In this document: positions 27,801-38,417 of the stretch, piece by piece | Layout: each line of letters begins with the position of its first letter | Numbering within the stretch: position 1 is the first letter of the stretch | Assembly (NCBI RefSeq): GCF_019139815.1 | Contig: NZ_CP077079.1 | Coordinates: 4,464,001 to 4,528,000 of the forward strand | Direction of reading: 5' to 3' | Length of the DNA stretch: 64,000 nt | Source: Pseudomonas asgharzadehiana | GTDB taxonomy: Bacteria > Pseudomonadota > Gammaproteobacteria > Pseudomonadales > Pseudomonadaceae | Program-made: the position numbers and the translations under genes | The notes under the pieces: model-generated | The model's database searches: none | What the model saw: only the letters and a program-made list of their open reading frames with translations | What the model was told of the DNA's origin: nothing

Positions 27801-30800
27801 CGCCTGGTGTTGCGCCAGGCTGATAAACGGCAGCTCATCCGCCGGGTAATCGGCAAGCCTTGGCGAGTCGTCTTCCAGGCACCAGCACGCCAGCGTGGCC
27901 GGCAGTTCACCGAGGGCTTGGAACATCGCCGCATCGCTAAGCAACAGGCCGATACCGCTGTCTTCGATCATGTAGTGCAGGCGGTCCAGCGGGTATTCCG
28001 GGTCCAGCGGCACATAGGCACCGCCGGCCTTGAGGATCGCCAGCAGGCCGACGACCATTTCCAGCGATCGCGGCAGCGCCAGGCCGACCCGCACCTGCGG
28101 GCCCACGCCGCGCTCGCGCAACATCCAGGCCAGGCGATTGGCGCGGGCGTCGAGTTCGGCGTAAGTCAGGGTCACGCCGGCAAAGGTCAGGGCCGGTGCA
28201 TCCGGGCGACTGACCGCCTGCCGGCTGAACAGCGCGTGGATGCACTGGTCGAGACGATGTTCACCGGCCTCCACACCGAGGCTGCCGCGCAACGCCCGTT
28301 GCTCGTCGGCATTGAGCAACGGCAGTTCACTGAGGCGTTGTTCGGGACCTGCAATCAGCGCTTCCAACAGGTTGCGCCAATGCGCGGCCATGCGCGCGAT
28401 GCGCGGTTCGTCGAAGAGGTCAGTGCTGTACGTCAGGCAGCAGCCCAGTCGATGGTCGAGGTCGGTGACCTCCAGGTTGAGGTCAAACTTGGTCGCGCGG
28501 GCATCGTTGGCCAGGTACTCGACGGTCATGCCAGCCAGTTGGCGACTCTGCTGGAACTCCCAGCGCTGCACGTTGCACATCACCTGGAACAACGGGTTAT
28601 ACGCAGCACTACGCGGCGGTTGCAGGGCTTCCACCAAGTGGTCGAACGGCAAGTCCTGATGGGACTGGCCTTCGATCACGGTGTGGCGCACCTGCTCAAA
28701 CAGTTCGCCGACCTGCATCTGCCCATTGAGCCGGCAACGCAGCACTTGGGTGTTGAGGAACGCACCGATCAGCCCTTCGCTTTCAGGGCGAATACGGTTG
28801 GCCACCGGCGCGCCGATGCGCAGGTCGGTCTGGCCGCTGTAGCGGTAGAGCAACACGGCGAGGGTCGCGGTCATGGTCATGAACAGCGTGAGGCCGCGTT
28901 CGGCGTTGAAGGCGCGCACGCGGGCGGCCAATTCGTCGCTGAGATCGAAACGGTACAGCTCGCCCTGGTGGCTTTGCACCGGTGGCCGTGGCCGGTCGGC
29001 AGGCAGTTCGAGCAGTGGATGTTCATTGCCCAGTTGTGCCGTCCAGTAATCGAGCTGGCGTTGGCGCTCCCCGGCTTCCATCCACTGGCGTTGCCACACG
29101 CTGTAGTCGAGGTATTGCACCGGCAACGGCGCCAGCGGCGACTCGCGCTCGTCGATAAAGGCTTCGTACAGCGCGCTGAGTTCACGGGCAAAGATGTCCA
29201 TGGCCCAGCCTTCGGTGACGATATGGTGCAGGGTCAGCACCAGGTAGTGTTCCTGCTCGCCGGCCTTGACCAGGCACGCACGCAGCAATGGCCCGGTTTC
29301 CAGGTTGAACGGCGTGTGGGCTTCATGCTCGGCCAACTCCTGCAAACGCTGCGCGCGCGCGGCTTCATCCAGCGCCGAAATATCCTGCCAGGCCATGCGC
29401 AGGCCGGTCTGCGGCGAGACCTTTTGACAGGCCACGCCATCGACATTCGGGAAGGTGGTGCGCAGGGTTTCGTGGCGCATGATCAACGCTTGCAACGCGG
29501 CCTCGAAACGCCCCACGTCGAGCACGCCGCGCAGGCGCGCCATGCCGCCGACGTTGTAGGCCGGGCTGTCCGGTTCCATTTGCCAGAGGAACCACATGCG
29601 CTGCTGGGAATAGGACAGCGGCACCGGTTGGCTGCGGTCGACCTTGGCGATTGCGGTTTGCCGGTTACGCTGGCCCGAGGCCTGGATCAGGCTGATCTGC
29701 TCAACGAACGCCCCCAGTTCACTGGCTTCGAACAAGGTACGCAGCGGCAACTCGACGTCACAGGCCTGGCGGGTGCGCGAGATGATTTGCGTGGCCAGCA
29801 ACGAATGGCCGCCGAGGGCGAAGAAGTCGTCGCGCAGGCCGATACGCGGCAGGCCGAGAACTTCGCGCCAGATGGCGGCAATTTGTTGCTGCAACGGTGA
29901 TTCGGGTTCAAGGTGTTCACGCACCTGCCACACCGGTTCCGGCAGCGCACGGTGGTCGAGTTTGCCGCTGGGGCTCAGGGGCATGGCGTCCAGGCGCATC
30001 AGCAGCGCGGGCACCATGTACTCCGGCAATTCGGCGGCCAGGGCGGCCTTCACGTCCTGCTCCACCCATGCGGTGTGGGCGGTGTAGTAGCCGATCAACG
30101 TGGCGTTGCGCACCAGCACCACGGCCTGGGCGATACCGTCCAGGGCCAGCAGGCGTGCTTCGATTTCCTGCGGCTCCAGGCGCACACCGCGCAGCTTGAT
30201 TTGTTGATCGAGACGGCCGAGGTATTCGAGCACGCCATCGTTGCTCCAGCGCACGCGGTCACCGGTGCGGTACAGGCGCGCACCCGGCTCGCCCAACGGG
30301 TCGGCCACGAAGCGTTCGGCGGTCAACCCGGCACGGCCAAGGTAACCCCGCGCCAGGCCGATGCCGCCGATGCACAGTTCACCCGGCACACCGGCCGGCA
30401 ACAGGTTGAGCTGGTCGTCCAACACGCGACAGATCACATTGCCCAGGGGTCGGCCAATCGGCGAGCGCTCGCCATCTTCGGCCTGGCAATGCCAGTGCGT
30501 GACGTTGATCGCGGTCTCGGTCGGGCCATAACGGTTGTGCAATTGCACCGCCGGCAACTGCGCCAGGACGCGGTTGCGCAACTCGGCAGGCAAGGCCTCG
30601 CCACCGGAGAACAGGCGACGCAGGCTGGTGCACCCGGCCGCCAGCGGTTCGTCGATAAACAGCTGCAACAGCGGCGGCACAAAATGCAGGGTGGTCACGC
30701 CGTGTTCCTGCACCAGTTGCGCAATGCGGTGCGGGTCGCGATGTTCACCGGGGCCGGCCAGCACCAATCGGCAACCGGTGATCAGTGGCCAGAAGCACTC

Positions 30801-33800
30801 CCACACCGACACGTCAAAACTGATCGGCGCCTTTTGCAGCAGCACGTCGGTGGTGTCCAGTTGATAGGTGGCCTGCATCCACTGCAAGCGCTCGGCCAGG
30901 GCCGCGTGGGTGTTGCCCACCCCTTTGGGGCGGCCGGTGGAGCCGGAGGTGTAGATCACGTACGCCAGGTTGTCGCCGTGCAGGCGCAGGCCCGGTGCCT
31001 GGGTCGGCCATTGATCCAGATGCAGGCTGTCCATGGCAATCACGCACACACCGGCGGGCGTCGGCAGGTGGTCAAGCAATGAGGTCTGGGTCAGCAGCAG
31101 GTGTACGCCGCTGTCCTCCAGCATGTAGGCCAGGCGTTCGGCGGGGTAGTCCGGGTCGAGCGGCACATAGGCGCCACCGGCCTTGATGATCGCCAGCAAG
31201 CCGATCAACAGTTGCGGCGAACGCTCGGCGGCGATGGCCACGCAGACGTCGGGGCCGACGCCCTTGTCGCGCAGGTAATGGGCCAGGCGGTTGGCCTGGG
31301 TATGCAGGTGGGCGAAGCTCAGGCTGCCGCCCTGCCAGACCAGTGCGGTGTCGTCCGAAGCCGCTTGATTGAGCTGTTCAGGCAACCACTGCCGGGCCGG
31401 CGCGCACGGCGCCTGGGCCCACGGTTGTGGTTCGTTCGCCGGCATCAACGGCAGGTCGCCGAGGGCTTGGCGCGGTTGTGCGCAGACCGCCTGCAGCAGG
31501 TGGCTGAAGTGTTCGGCCAGGCGCTGGATCGTCCCAGGGTCGAACAGTTCGTCGGCGTAGTCGAACGACAGGCTCAGGCGTCCGTTACGGTCTTCTTCGC
31601 TGTGCAGTTGCAGGTCGAACTTGGCTTCGCGGCTGTGCCACGGCAGTTCATCGGCCAGTATGCCCGGCAGGCGGCGCAAGGCGCTGAGGTCGCGTTGCTG
31701 GTGGTTGAACATGACCTGGAACAGGCCCTGCTCGCGCGCTTGCGCAAAGGCTTCGAGCAGTTGCTCGAACGGCAAGTCCTGATGGGCCTGGGCGCCCAGC
31801 GCCGTCTCGCGGGTGGCCGCCAGCAGTTGGTCGAACGGCAGGCGCCCGTCCAGCTCGGCGCGAAACACCAGCGTGTTGATGAAGAAGCCGACCAGGCCTT
31901 GGGTTTCCTGGCGCGGGCGGTTGGCGTTGGGCACGCCGATGCGGATATCGCGCTGGCCGCTGTAGCGGTAGAGCAAGGTCTGGAACGCCGCCAGCAACAG
32001 CATGAACGGCGTGGACTCATGGGCCTGGGCGGTCTGGCGAATCGCTTGGCTGAGGTTGACGCTCAGGCGCGTGGTGTGGCGCGCGGCACTGTTGAGGCGC
32101 CGCGCCGAACGCGGGTGATCGCCAACCAGGTTGAGCGTCGGCTGCTCGTCGCCCAGGTGGGCTTTCCAGTACGCCAGTTGGCGCTGGCCTTCACCTTCGG
32201 CCAGCCATTGGCGCTGCCAGGTGCCGTAGTCGGCGTATTGCAGGGCCAGTGCTGGCAGCTCCAGGGGCTGGCCCTGTGAAGCGGCGGCGTACAACCGCGA
32301 GAATTCATCGATCAGAATGTTCAGCGACCAGCCGTCGGCAATGATGTGATGCAGCGTCACCAGCAACTGGTGGTCTTCATCATCCAGGCGCACCAGGGTC
32401 ACCCTCAGCAACGGGCCTTTCTCCAGATCGAACCGGGTGCGCGCTTCATCCTCGCGGATCTGCTGCGCGCAGGCTTCGCGTTCCACGGCGGGCACGTCGC
32501 TGAGGTCGATGACGTGCAGCTCGAACGCCCCGTGTTCATCGATGCGCTGGAAGCCCCGGCCGTCGCGCTCGTAGAAACGCGTGCGCAGGGCTTCGTGGCG
32601 CTGGACCAACTGCTGGAAGCTCAGGCGCACGGCGTCTTCGTCCAGCTCGCCGCGCAGGCGCAGCGCGCCGGGGATGGTGTAGGCGCTGCTCTGCGGGTCC
32701 AGTTGCCAGGTGATCCACAGGCGATTCTGGGCCAGGGATTGCGGTAGTTCGTGCTGGCGCGAGAGGGGCTGGATCGCACCTTGGGCTACGCCACCCTCCT
32801 GTTGCAACTGCGCAACGCGGGTAGCAAAGGCGGCCAGTGTGGGCGCTTCGAAGAGCATGCGCAGGTTCAGCTCCAGGCCCAGGGTTTCACGCAGGCGTGC
32901 GACCACCTGGGTGGCAATGATGGAGTTGCCGCCGAGCAGGAAGAAGTGATCGTCGGCGGCGACATGGGCCACCTGCAACTGCTCGCACCAGATCGCGGCG
33001 ATCCGGTTGTGCAGTGCGGACTCCGGCGCGGCCTCGCTGACCGGCGCTTGCACACCGGGGAACTGCGCATAGCTGTCGAAGCTGCCGTCGGCATGACGCA
33101 GCGCGCACGCGGCACGCTGCAGCTTGCCGCTGGAGGTCTTCGGCAACGCGCCGGGGTTGAGCAGCACCACCACGCTTGGCGCTTCTTGACAGGCCTCGGC
33201 CACGGCCTGGCGGATGGCTTTGATGAGGGCTTCGGGCGGCAGAATCTTCTGCACGCTGCGGCTGATTTCGGCGGCAATGCCGATGCCTTCCAGGCCCTGG
33301 TCATTCACCGCGAACGCCGCGACGCGGCCCTTGCGCACCACTTCCACTTCGCGCTCGATGGTCTGTTCGATGTCTTGCGGGTACAGGTTATGGCCACGCA
33401 CGATCAGCAGGTCTTTCAGGCGCCCCGTGATGTACACCTCGCCTTCACGGATAAAGCCCAGGTCACCGGTGCGCAGCCAGGTGCGCCCGGCGTGCTGCAC
33501 GAAGGTCTTGGCGGTGGCTTCGGGGTTGCGCCAGTAGCCGTGGGCGATGCTCGGGCCGGTGGCCCAGAGTTCGCCGACGCGGTTGTCGGCCAGTTCACTC
33601 AAGGTGTGCGGGTCGACGATCAGTACCGCGTGTTCGGGCTGGGGGGTGCCGCAGCTCATGATCGCGCTGCCCTGCCCGGGCTCGGCGCGATTGGCGGCCA
33701 AGGCCTGCTCGTCGACGCGCAGCGTCGGGATACCGTGGCCACGGCGGCCACCGGCGACAAACAGCGTCGCTTCCGCCAGGCCATAGGAGGCGAAGAATTG

Positions 33801-34751
33801 CTTCGAGCTGAAGCCACAGGCGGCGAACTTCTCGGCGAAGCGTTCCAGGGTGTCGAGGCGAATCGGCTCGGAACCGGAATAGGCCACGCGCCACTGGCTC
33901 AAGTCCAAGCGATCCAGAGCCGACTCGCTGACCCGCTCGCTGCACAGGCGGTAGGCGAAGTCCGGGCCGCCGCTGATGGTGCCGCCGTATTCGCTGATCG
34001 CCTCCAGCCAGCGCAACGGCCGAGCGAGGAAATACGCCGGCGACATGAGCACGCACGGCACGCCGCTGAAGATCGGCTGCAGCAGGCCGCCGATCAAGCC
34101 CATGTCGTGGTACAGCGGCAGCCAGCTGACGATCACGTCATCCGGGTTCAGATCAATGCCGAAACCACGCCGGATCAGCACTTCGTTGGCCACCAGGTTG
34201 CCGTGGCTGACTTGCACGCCCTTGGGCAGCGCGGTGGAGCCGGAGGTGTATTGCAGGAAGGCAATGTCGCCGGGTTGCAGGTCGGGGGCAATCCAATGGT
34301 CGGCCAGTGGCGCATCGAGGGTGTCGACGCTCAGCAGCGGCGGCGCATGCTCGATCTGCGCCAGGCCATCGGCGAGGCTGGCGATGGTCAGCAGCAGGCG
34401 CGGCTCGGCGTCGCTGATGATCGACAGCAAACGCTCCTGGTGATGACGGCGGGCGGATTCCGGCGGGTAGGCCGGCACCGCGATCACGCCGGCGTACAGG
34501 CAGCCAAAGAACGCCGCGACGTAATCCGGGCCGCTGGGAAACAACAGTACCGCGCGGTCGCCCGGCTCGGCGTTGGCTTGCAGCGCGGCGGCGATGGTGC
34601 GGGCACGCTGGTCGAGGTCGCGGTAACTGAGCACCACGCTGTGCTCGGCGGACTCGGCGAGGAAGCGCAGGGCCACCTGGTCCGGGGTCTGCGCGGCACG
34701 GCGTTGAAGGGACTGGACCAGAGTAGAGGGAAGTTCGAAGGCGTCCATCAT
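21843..34751 (-). CDS. pvdL: pyoverdine chromophore non-ribosomal peptide synthetase PvdL
   Basis: 4302-residue synthetase that starts pyoverdine assembly. Order by visible motifs: fatty-acyl-AMP ligase (about 1-570, [14 protein letters not shown]); carrier 1 with GGNS (Ser about 610); C1 (HHIIADGWS about 800) and A1 ([14 protein letters not shown] about 1264), carrier 2 GGHS about 1650; C2 (HHIVTEGWA about 1840), A2 ([14 protein letters not shown] about 2317), carrier 3 GGDS about 2710; epimerase ([10 protein letters not shown] about 2890); C3 ([10 protein letters not shown] about 3360), A3 (about 3840), carrier 4 GGHS about 4235. There is no thioesterase end, so the chain is passed on. By orthology the modules load Glu, Tyr (to D-Tyr) and Dab. 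It follows pvdG by 51 bp. Confidence 0.97.
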   Translation of the reverse strand: MMDAFELPSTLVQSLQRRAAQTPDQVALRFLAESAEHSVVLSYRDLDQRARTIAAALQANAEPGDRAVLLFPSGPDYVAAFFGCLYAGVIAVPAYPPESARRHHQERLLSIISDAEPRLLLTIASLADGLAQIEHAPPLLSVDTLDAPLADHWIAPDLQPGDIAFLQYTSGSTALPKGVQVSHGNLVANEVLIRRGFGIDLNPDDVIVSWLPLYHDMGLIGGLLQPIFSGVPCVLMSPAYFLARPLRWLEAISEYGGTISGGPDFAYRLCSERVSESALDRLDLSQWRVAYSGSEPIRLDTLERFAEKFAACGFSSKQFFASYGLAEATLFVAGGRRGHGIPTLRVDEQALAANRAEPGQGSAIMSCGTPQPEHAVLIVDPHTLSELADNRVGELWATGPSIAHGYWRNPEATAKTFVQHAGRTWLRTGDLGFIREGEVYITGRLKDLLIVRGHNLYPQDIEQTIEREVEVVRKGRVAAFAVNDQGLEGIGIAAEISRSVQKILPPEALIKAIRQAVAEACQEAPSVVVLLNPGALPKTSSGKLQRAACALRHADGSFDSYAQFPGVQAPVSEAAPESALHNRIAAIWCEQLQVAHVAADDHFFLLGGNSIIATQVVARLRETLGLELNLRMLFEAPTLAAFATRVAQLQQEGGVAQGAIQPLSRQHELPQSLAQNRLWITWQLDPQSSAYTIPGALRLRGELDEDAVRLSFQQLVQRHEALRTRFYERDGRGFQRIDEHGAFELHVIDLSDVPAVEREACAQQIREDEARTRFDLEKGPLLRVTLVRLDDEDHQLLVTLHHIIADGWSLNILIDEFSRLYAAASQGQPLELPALALQYADYGTWQRQWLAEGEGQRQLAYWKAHLGDEQPTLNLVGDHPRSARRLNSAARHTTRLSVNLSQAIRQTAQAHESTPFMLLLAAFQTLLYRYSGQRDIRIGVPNANRPRQETQGLVGFFINTLVFRAELDGRLPFDQLLAATRETALGAQAHQDLPFEQLLEAFAQAREQGLFQVMFNHQQRDLSALRRLPGILADELPWHSREAKFDLQLHSEEDRNGRLSLSFDYADELFDPGTIQRLAEHFSHLLQAVCAQPRQALGDLPLMPANEPQPWAQAPCAPARQWLPEQLNQAASDDTALVWQGGSLSFAHLHTQANRLAHYLRDKGVGPDVCVAIAAERSPQLLIGLLAIIKAGGAYVPLDPDYPAERLAYMLEDSGVHLLLTQTSLLDHLPTPAGVCVIAMDSLHLDQWPTQAPGLRLHGDNLAYVIYTSGSTGRPKGVGNTHAALAERLQWMQATYQLDTTDVLLQKAPISFDVSVWECFWPLITGCRLVLAGPGEHRDPHRIAQLVQEHGVTTLHFVPPLLQLFIDEPLAAGCTSLRRLFSGGEALPAELRNRVLAQLPAVQLHNRYGPTETAINVTHWHCQAEDGERSPIGRPLGNVICRVLDDQLNLLPAGVPGELCIGGIGLARGYLGRAGLTAERFVADPLGEPGARLYRTGDRVRWSNDGVLEYLGRLDQQIKLRGVRLEPQEIEARLLALDGIAQAVVLVRNATLIGYYTAHTAWVEQDVKAALAAELPEYMVPALLMRLDAMPLSPSGKLDHRALPEPVWQVREHLEPESPLQQQIAAIWREVLGLPRIGLRDDFFALGGHSLLATQIISRTRQACDVELPLRTLFEASELGAFVEQISLIQASGQRNRQTAIAKVDRSQPVPLSYSQQRMWFLWQMEPDSPAYNVGGMARLRGVLDVGRFEAALQALIMRHETLRTTFPNVDGVACQKVSPQTGLRMAWQDISALDEAARAQRLQELAEHEAHTPFNLETGPLLRACLVKAGEQEHYLVLTLHHIVTEGWAMDIFARELSALYEAFIDERESPLAPLPVQYLDYSVWQRQWMEAGERQRQLDYWTAQLGNEHPLLELPADRPRPPVQSHQGELYRFDLSDELAARVRAFNAERGLTLFMTMTATLAVLLYRYSGQTDLRIGAPVANRIRPESEGLIGAFLNTQVLRCRLNGQMQVGELFEQVRHTVIEGQSHQDLPFDHLVEALQPPRSAAYNPLFQVMCNVQRWEFQQSRQLAGMTVEYLANDARATKFDLNLEVTDLDHRLGCCLTYSTDLFDEPRIARMAAHWRNLLEALIAGPEQRLSELPLLNADEQRALRGSLGVEAGEHRLDQCIHALFSRQAVSRPDAPALTFAGVTLTYAELDARANRLAWMLRERGVGPQVRVGLALPRSLEMVVGLLAILKAGGAYVPLDPEYPLDRLHYMIEDSGIGLLLSDAAMFQALGELPATLACWCLEDDSPRLADYPADELPFISLAQHQAYLIYTSGSTGKPKGVVVSHGEIAMHCQAVIERFGMRPDDCELHFYSINFDAATERLLVPLLSGAQVVLRAQGQWDAEEICGLIRAHRINVLGFTPSYGSQLAQWLATQQQTLPVRMCITGGEALTGEHLQRIRAAFQPQVFFNAYGPTETVVMPLACLAPQQLEEGAGSVPIGSIIGDRVAYIFDADLALVPQGATGELYVGGAGLAQGYHQRPGMTAERFVADPFSTRGGRLYRTGDLVRQRADGLVEYLGRIDHQVKIRGFRIELGEIETRLLEHPAVREAVVLALDSPSGKQLVAYLVSDQAPVTLRDALKAHLKAQLPDYMVPAHLIVLDAMPLTANGKLDRRALPQPDAEANRQQYVAPRSELEQTLAAIWCAVLNVRQVGLDDNFFELGGDSILSIQVVSRARQAGVHFSPRDLFQHQTVRTLAAVATRSERVTAEQGVLTGSSGLTPIQHWFFDTDIPDRQHWNQALLLKPLQLLDPQRLEQALLAVLEHHDALRLSFTQRDAQWHAEHLAVPQGGVLMQAHVRDMDQCAALFTDTQRSLDLAHGPLLRALLVDGPDGQQRLLIAIHHLVVDGVSWRVLLEDLQNVYRQLSDGQSVNLPAKTSALRDWAARLQAYAGSESLREELTVWQQQLAGPAVALPVDRAHGTLRNRDAETVSVRLGAEHTRQLLQQAPSAYRTQVNDLLLTALARVLCRWSGHASALIQLEGHGREPLFDEIDLTRSVGWFTSAYPLRLTPQAEQGASIKAIKEQLRGVPHKGLGYGVLRYLADDLCRRTLAALPTADITFNYLGQFDQSFGGDALFHPLEEPAGLAHDPDAPLPNQLSVDSQVYGGELVLRWTFSRERHDAHTVRELAGAYLAELQSLIAHCLQDDAGGLTPSDFPLAHLTQPQLDALPVPANAIEDVYPLTPMQEGLLLHTLLEPGTGLYYMQDRYRINSALDPERFAQAWHAVIARHEALRASFCWNVGEDMLQVIHTPGSTPIEYLDWSAAPEAEQEPRLQALLKAEREAGFDLLNQAPFHLRLIRVGEARYWFMMSNHHILIDAWCRSLLMNDFFEIYLALGEGRDAQLATPPRYRDYIAWLQRQNLNEARQWWQHNLQGFERTTSIPSDRPFLREHAGHSGGMVVGDCYTRLDAADGVQLRELAQAHQLTVNTFAQAAWALVLRRLSGERDVLFGVTVAGRPVDMPEMQRTVGLFINSVALRVKLPEDDQRCSVRQWLSDLLDSNMQLREYEYLPLVTIQEHSELPKGQPLFDSLFVFENAPVETSVLDRAQSLNATSDSGRTHTNFPLTAVCYPGDDLGLHLSYDQRYFDETTVQGMLGEFKRLLLALVQGFHGDMADLPLIGEQEREFLVEGCNQSEHDYPLARSYVELFEAQVAAHPQRIAASCLGRHWSFDELNRRSNGLGHALVAAGVGLDQPVALLAERNLDLLGMIIGSFKAGAGYLPLDPGLPSQRLSRIIDLSRTPLLVCTEACHEQALELLAQLGCAIRPTLLVWETLAASEQNPGIYSGPDNLAYVIYTSGSTGLPKGVMVEQRGMLNNQLSKLPYLDLSAADVIAQTASQSFDISVWQFLAAPLFGARVDIVPNSIAHDPQGLLAHVQAQGITVLESVPSLIQGMLAQDRISLDGLRWMLPTGEAMPPELAHQWLLRYPQIGLVNAYGPAECSDDVAFFRVDLASTRGTYLPIGTPTDNNRLYLLDGALELVPQGAVGELCVAGTGVGRGYVSDPLRTAQVFVPNPFGAPGERVYRTGDLARRRSDGVLEYVGRIDHQVKIRGYRIELGEIEARLHEQPEVRDAAVGVQDGANGRHLVGYLVPTDETLSSGERLDRIKQRLRAELPEYMVPLHWLWLERLPLNANGKLDRKALPALEIGQLQGQDYLAPRNELETTLAAIWAEVLKVEKVGVQDNFFELGGHSLLATQIASRVQKTLQRDVPLRAMFECSTVAQLAEYIDGLAANEISAQKADRLSDLMAELEGL

Positions 34752-34802
34752 GGGGTTCCTGCCTGAAATCGGCTTACGGGAAATTATGAAATTGGGGGGG
34801 CT

Positions 34803-35555
34803 TCAGCCGGCAACCCGTTGCCGCGCCGCGCCATTGCGCCAGCGGGCCAGATGTTCTTCGGCGTAGCGCCGCAGGCAGCGCAGCACGGCGCTTTCGTGCT
34901 GCACGAGGAAGAAGTGGTGGCCGTCGAACAGGTCGAGGGAGAAGCCGCTGGCGGCATCGAGTTGCCAGTCGAGCAATTGGTCGGCACGCACGCTGTCCTG
35001 CTTGCCGCCGAACACGTGAATCGGCATGCCCAGCGGCGCGCGCCGGCCGTAGGTGAAACTGCCGCAAAGCAGGAAGTCGGCGCGCAGGATCGGCAGCATC
35101 AGTTGCATCAATTCGGGGTTGGCCAAGGCTTCTTCGGCAGTGCCCTGCAACTCGCGCAGGCGGTCGATCAGTTGTGCATCGGTCTTTTCGATGGCGTATT
35201 CGCTGACATCGCGGCGCGCGGGGCCTGCGGTGCCGGAGGCGAACAGGGCCAGTGGCGCCGGCAGGTTGCGTGCGGCCAGCGCATGGACCAGCTCGAAGGC
35301 CAGCAGCCCGCCAAGGCTGTGACCGAACACGGCATAAGGGCCCCTCAGGTCATGGCTGATCTCCTCGGCGAGTTGCGCGGCCAACGCCTTGATATCGCGC
35401 TGCAAGGGCTCGTCCATGCGCATGCCACGACCGGGCAATTCCAGCGGGCACACGTGCAACCAGTCCGGCAGGCTTCGCCGCCAACGCGCATAAACCATGG
35501 CACTGGCGCCGGAATAGGGCAGGCAGAACAGGCGCAGTCTGGTCGGTGCACTCAT
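34803..35555 (-). CDS. pvdG: type II thioesterase PvdG of pyoverdine synthesis
   Basis: 250-residue alpha/beta-hydrolase that removes wrong or stalled acyl groups from NRPS carrier domains. Motifs: LFCLPYSGASAMVY near the N-terminus, nucleophile elbow FGHSLGG with Ser at about 80, late Asp region (GGKQDSVRAD) and catalytic His in FDGHHFFLVQH. ATG at 35555 (MSAPTRLRLFCLPYSG) is the family start; the frame runs 43 codons further upstream without family-like sequence. It is the first gene of the pvdG-pvdL operon and is preceded by a predicted PvdS box. Confidence 0.94.
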   Translation of the reverse strand: MSAPTRLRLFCLPYSGASAMVYARWRRSLPDWLHVCPLELPGRGMRMDEPLQRDIKALAAQLAEEISHDLRGPYAVFGHSLGGLLAFELVHALAARNLPAPLALFASGTAGPARRDVSEYAIEKTDAQLIDRLRELQGTAEEALANPELMQLMLPILRADFLLCGSFTYGRRAPLGMPIHVFGGKQDSVRADQLLDWQLDAASGFSLDLFDGHHFFLVQHESAVLRCLRRYAEEHLARWRNGAARQRVAG

Positions 35556-35667
35556 CGCTTGAGCACTCCCCACTGAAACACGCTGTGTGCACGGTAAAAA
35601 CCCATTTCGTCCTCCTGCGGGTGGCTGATCCTTGGCCGCTTGACTAACGGACCTGTCACCCAGAAGA

Positions 35668-35691
35668 ACGGACGGCACCGGCAAATAATTA
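35668..35691 (-). promoter_or_regulatory. PvdS-type promoter for pvdG-pvdL
   Basis: On the minus strand CTAATT (TAATT at 35691-35687), 16 bases, CGT (35670-35668). It matches the mbtH box in its -35 variant and all boxes in spacing, and lies about 113 bp before the pvdG ATG. Confidence 0.68.
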
Positions 35692-35759
35692 GTCGCAGGC
35701 GCCGAGCGAGAGGTGGTTCACATCGAACCGGAAGGCATAAGATTAGTTCGTCTTCTCAT

Positions 35760-35788
35760 TTGACAATAATTATCATTAAGCATAATTT
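35760..35788 (+). promoter_or_regulatory. sigma-70 promoter of pvdS with Fur box in the spacer
   Basis: TTGACA (35760-35765), exactly 17 bases, TAATTT (35783-35788). The spacer contains GACAATAATTATCATTAAG (35762-35780), which matches the 19-bp Fur consensus at 14 positions. This fits iron-Fur blocking of RNA polymerase at pvdS, as known in other pseudomonads. The ATG is about 70 bp downstream. Confidence 0.85.
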
Positions 35789-35858
35789 GTTGCCCGATGT
35801 GTAGGAGGCCTCAGCAAGGACGCCCTCTCCCAACCTCTTTTGCGACAAGGTGATTTCC

Positions 35859-36410
35859 ATGACGGAACAAGTATCCACAGGCAGGTGCGACTCACCCCTT
35901 CTCCAGGCATTCGTCGACAATCGGCTGATTCTGGTGAAGATCGCGGCACGCATTACCGGTTGCCGCTCCCGTGCCGAAGACGTTGTGCAGGACGCCTACT
36001 TTCGACTGCAATCGGCGCCTACGATCACCTCATCGTTCAAGGCCCAGTTGAGTTACCTGTTCCAGATCGTGCGCAACCTGGCGATCGACCACTACCGCAA
36101 GCAGGCCCTGGAGCTCAAATATTCGGGGCCGGAGGAGGAAGGCTTGAATGTGGTGATTCACGGCGCCTCGCCGGAAACCTCGCACATCAACTTCAACACC
36201 CTGGAAAACATCGCCGACGCGCTGACCGAGTTGCCCCAGCGCACCCGCTACGCGTTCGAGATGTACCGCCTGCATGGCGTGCCGCAAAAGGACATCGCCA
36301 AGGAGCTGGGGGTTTCGCCCACACTGGTGAACTTCATGATTCGCGATGCGCTGGTGCACTGCCGCAAGGTTTCGGGCAACCACAGCGACACCTTCGCGCG
36401 GCGGGTATGA
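35859..36410 (+). CDS. pvdS: iron-starvation ECF sigma factor PvdS
   Basis: 183-residue extracytoplasmic-function sigma factor that directs RNA polymerase to pyoverdine promoters. Region 2 is seen in LLQAFVDNRLILVKIAARITG and CRSRAEDVVQDAYFRLQ, continuing to YLFQIVRNLAIDHYRK; region 4 in LPQRTRYAFEMYRLHGVPQKDIAKELGVSPTLVN. The N-terminus MTEQVSTGRCDSPLL matches known PvdS; a Met three codons upstream (35850) is less likely. It is transcribed divergently from pvdG-pvdL from a Fur-box promoter. In other pseudomonads its activity is restrained by the anti-sigma FpvR, not present here. Confidence 0.97.
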   Translation: MTEQVSTGRCDSPLLQAFVDNRLILVKIAARITGCRSRAEDVVQDAYFRLQSAPTITSSFKAQLSYLFQIVRNLAIDHYRKQALELKYSGPEEEGLNVVIHGASPETSHINFNTLENIADALTELPQRTRYAFEMYRLHGVPQKDIAKELGVSPTLVNFMIRDALVHCRKVSGNHSDTFARRV

Positions 36411-36416
36411 CCGCCC

Positions 36417-36447
36417 GCTGATCGTTCCCACGACGGGAACGATCAGC
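36417..36447. terminator. perfect 13-bp hairpin between pvdS and the acetyltransferase gene
   Basis: GCTGATCGTTCCC (36417-36429) and its exact complement (36435-36447) flank a 5-nt loop, ACGAC. It lies 7 bp after the pvdS stop and 7 bp before the stop of the converging gene, so it is a likely two-way terminator. Confidence 0.75.
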
Positions 36448-36453
36448 GCCCCT

Positions 36454-37467
36454 TCACGCTAACCCACACCGCTCAAAAAACCGCTCGCGCCCCAGCAGCA
36501 TCAGCGCCGCGCGCTTATGCGGGAAGTCGAACTCCTTTTCGCAGTGGAAACACTGGTTGTGCATATGGCCGATCATCTTCGCGTTGTCGGCACGCGGCTC
36601 CGCCACCACACGCTGGGTGCGCGGGTCATCCAGTAACAAGTAGTGCACCAGCGCCGATAGCCAACTGGCGACCTTGTGCGGGCCGCGATGATGCTCCTCG
36701 CCTACCAGCATGTGGATGCCGCGATCGTAGTCAGCGGCGTCGTAGAACGGTGCGATGCGATCTTCCTTGGCCCAGTACGCTTCAAAATAGGCAAAGGGTT
36801 CGTCATCGAAGCAGCCGATCAAGGTGAGGGTGTGCGGGTCGGCCTCAAGCTTGTCCAGGTACTCGCGATGCTGTTGCAGGCTGCCGCTTTCCTGCCAGAA
36901 ACTCGCCACGCGCGGGCTGTTCTGCCAGCGATTGAAGCGCGCCAGGTCGACGTCAATCTCCACGGTTCGCAGGGAAATCCAGGCACCCAGGCGCGCGTCG
37001 AAACGGCGATAAACCTCACCCCGTGGTTTCGGCGGGCGCGCAGGGTGGCGCTTGCCGGCACTGATAACCATCTGTTGCGGGTAACTGCCAGCAGGGGAAT
37101 GCCCGAGCCACGGCTGGGGCAGTTGCCAAAACAGGGTGCGCTTACAGTGATACTGCCCGGCAATCTCGGTGGTCCGCAGCAAACCGCTGCGCAACGCATC
37201 CTCCGGCACATGTTCAAGGTGCCAGGCCAGGCGCTGGCGGGTCGGCTCTTTGGCGAACAACCAATAGCAGGCGGCCCACAACGCCTTTGCGGACGGCACC
37301 TCGCCGGGTTGCTGCCAATGCACATGCAGTTCGTCGCCGCGCTCCAGGCGCAAGCGGGCCAGTGGCTGGCCTTCCAGGGTCAGGCTCAGGTGGTTTTCGG
37401 TTTCATCGGCATTCAGGGCCGGCCCGGCCGGCAAGGGCAAGACCGACGGGTCATTCGGATTGGACAT
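36454..37467 (-). CDS. IucB/RhbD-type siderophore acetyltransferase (GNAT), candidate PvdYII
   Basis: 337 residues. The N-terminal ~150 residues are a poorly conserved platform; the C-terminal half (from about YRRFDARLGAWISLRTVE) is the GNAT-like domain of IucB/siderophore acyltransferases, with ARFNRWQNSPRVASFWQE, a GCFDDEPFAYFEAYWAKED core and MLVGEEHHRGPHKVASW. Such enzymes acetylate hydroxylamine groups of N5-hydroxyornithine or N6-hydroxylysine. It has an exact TAAAT-N16-CGT PvdS box and sits beside pvdS, so acetylation of hydroxyornithine for pyoverdine (the role proposed for PvdYII in fluorescent pseudomonads) is the best reading. The name is from memory; the family is firm. Confidence 0.85.
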   Translation of the reverse strand: MSNPNDPSVLPLPAGPALNADETENHLSLTLEGQPLARLRLERGDELHVHWQQPGEVPSAKALWAACYWLFAKEPTRQRLAWHLEHVPEDALRSGLLRTTEIAGQYHCKRTLFWQLPQPWLGHSPAGSYPQQMVISAGKRHPARPPKPRGEVYRRFDARLGAWISLRTVEIDVDLARFNRWQNSPRVASFWQESGSLQQHREYLDKLEADPHTLTLIGCFDDEPFAYFEAYWAKEDRIAPFYDAADYDRGIHMLVGEEHHRGPHKVASWLSALVHYLLLDDPRTQRVVAEPRADNAKMIGHMHNQCFHCEKEFDFPHKRAALMLLGRERFFERCGLA

Positions 37468-37506
37468 GGAGAGGGCTCACGGTAGCGTCGACTGGATAAA
37501 GAAGTG

Positions 37507-37530
37507 ACGTGAGCCGCGTGCACAAATTTA
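37507..37530 (-). promoter_or_regulatory. PvdS-type promoter for the siderophore acetyltransferase gene
   Basis: On the minus strand CTAAATTTG: TAAAT at 37530-37526, 16 bases, CGT at 37509-37507. It starts 6 bp after the stop of the upstream solute-binding protein gene and ends 40 bp before the acetyltransferase ATG. Confidence 0.82.
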
Positions 37531-37535
37531 GCCGA

Positions 37536-38324
37536 TCAGGGTACTGCCATCACATCGATGCGGTACGGCTCGAAAATTTTCAGCATCTGGCCGCTGTCGC
37601 GCAAACGCTTGAGCATGGCGCTGAACGCTTCGCCGGTAATCGGCGCCCCGGGCCGTAGCAAGGCGTAATGGTGATACACCTGGTCGATGCGCTGCGAGAC
37701 CAGGAACGTGCCGGCTATGGCGGCGTTGCGCACCATGAAGTCGCTCAAGTAAGAACGGGTCACCAAGGCGATATCAGCACGGTCACGGGCGACCATTTGC
37801 AGGTTGCTGTCATGGGAGTAGGTCAACGTGGCGTTGAAGTGCTCGGCCATGTACTTGGGGTCGGGGTTGAAGTGAGCGAAGGCATAGTGATAACCACTGA
37901 ACACTGCCAGGCGTTTGCCATCGAGGTCAGCGAAATAGCGCTGCTCACGACCTGGCTTGCGCTGCGCGACAAACACTTCCGCATCTTCCAGGCCCATGTC
38001 GACGGCTGTGTGTTGAATGTTTTTCCAGCCCCAATCGGGGTTCTCGAAAATCGCCATGTCGACCCGGCCTTGTTCGAAATCGCGAAAACGTCGGGGGATG
38101 GAGGTGGGCACCAGCACAAACTGGTAGTCGCTTTGCGAGGCATTCAGGGCCTCGACCAATTGCGGCAGCAAACCGGTGTCGGCGCCCTGCTCCGGGCGCA
38201 CGGTGTAGGGCGGAAAATGCGCCGCGCCGATGCGTACCAGTTGCGCAGCCGAAGCCGGCATCCACCACGCGGTGCCCAGTGCCCATAAAGTAAGTCCTGC
38301 AGCCAACCGCCATGGCGATAACAT
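37536..38324 (-). CDS. periplasmic solute-binding protein, family 3-like
   Basis: 262 residues with a signal peptide (MLSPWRLAAGLTLWALGTAWW, cleavage near ASAA) and a type II periplasmic binding fold of the amino-acid family: RIGAAHFPPYTVRPEQGADTGLLPQLVEAL at the start, FRDFEQGRVDMAIFENPDWGW, DLDGKRLAVFSGYHYAF, and the C-terminal RLRDSGQMLKIFEPY. There is no permease or ATPase gene nearby, so it is an orphan; such orphans often serve other transporters or receptors. ATG at 38324 is used; GTG at 38336 would add four residues. It may read through into the acetyltransferase gene, but a PvdS promoter separates them. Confidence 0.82.
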   Translation of the reverse strand: MLSPWRLAAGLTLWALGTAWWMPASAAQLVRIGAAHFPPYTVRPEQGADTGLLPQLVEALNASQSDYQFVLVPTSIPRRFRDFEQGRVDMAIFENPDWGWKNIQHTAVDMGLEDAEVFVAQRKPGREQRYFADLDGKRLAVFSGYHYAFAHFNPDPKYMAEHFNATLTYSHDSNLQMVARDRADIALVTRSYLSDFMVRNAAIAGTFLVSQRIDQVYHHYALLRPGAPITGEAFSAMLKRLRDSGQMLKIFEPYRIDVMAVP

Positions 38325-38417
38325 CAAGGCACACACCGTTCAACACATTGATGGCGATAAGCTAGGCGTTTTTGCCTGGCGAAACAACTTTCCGTCGGCA
38401 AATTAATAGCTTGCGCC

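Larger units (their letters stand above)
35556..35858. other. pvdG-pvdS divergent intergenic region
   Basis: 303 bp without a gene. It holds the PvdS-type box for pvdG-pvdL on the minus strand and the Fur-controlled sigma-70 promoter of pvdS on the plus strand, both listed separately. The part from 35740 to 35800 is clearly AT-rich compared with the flanks. Confidence 0.8.

Noticed and set aside
25887..29900. 1337-codon open frame on the + strand
   Set aside because: It is the antisense of pvdL. High GC leaves few stops in this frame; composition is His/Gln/Arg-rich and no domain is recognisable.
21843..34751. Highly similar module DNA in pvdL as a tandem repeat array or assembly artefact
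   Set aside because: Similarity is limited to conserved NRPS motifs; domain order is exactly that of PvdL and the frame is intact throughout.
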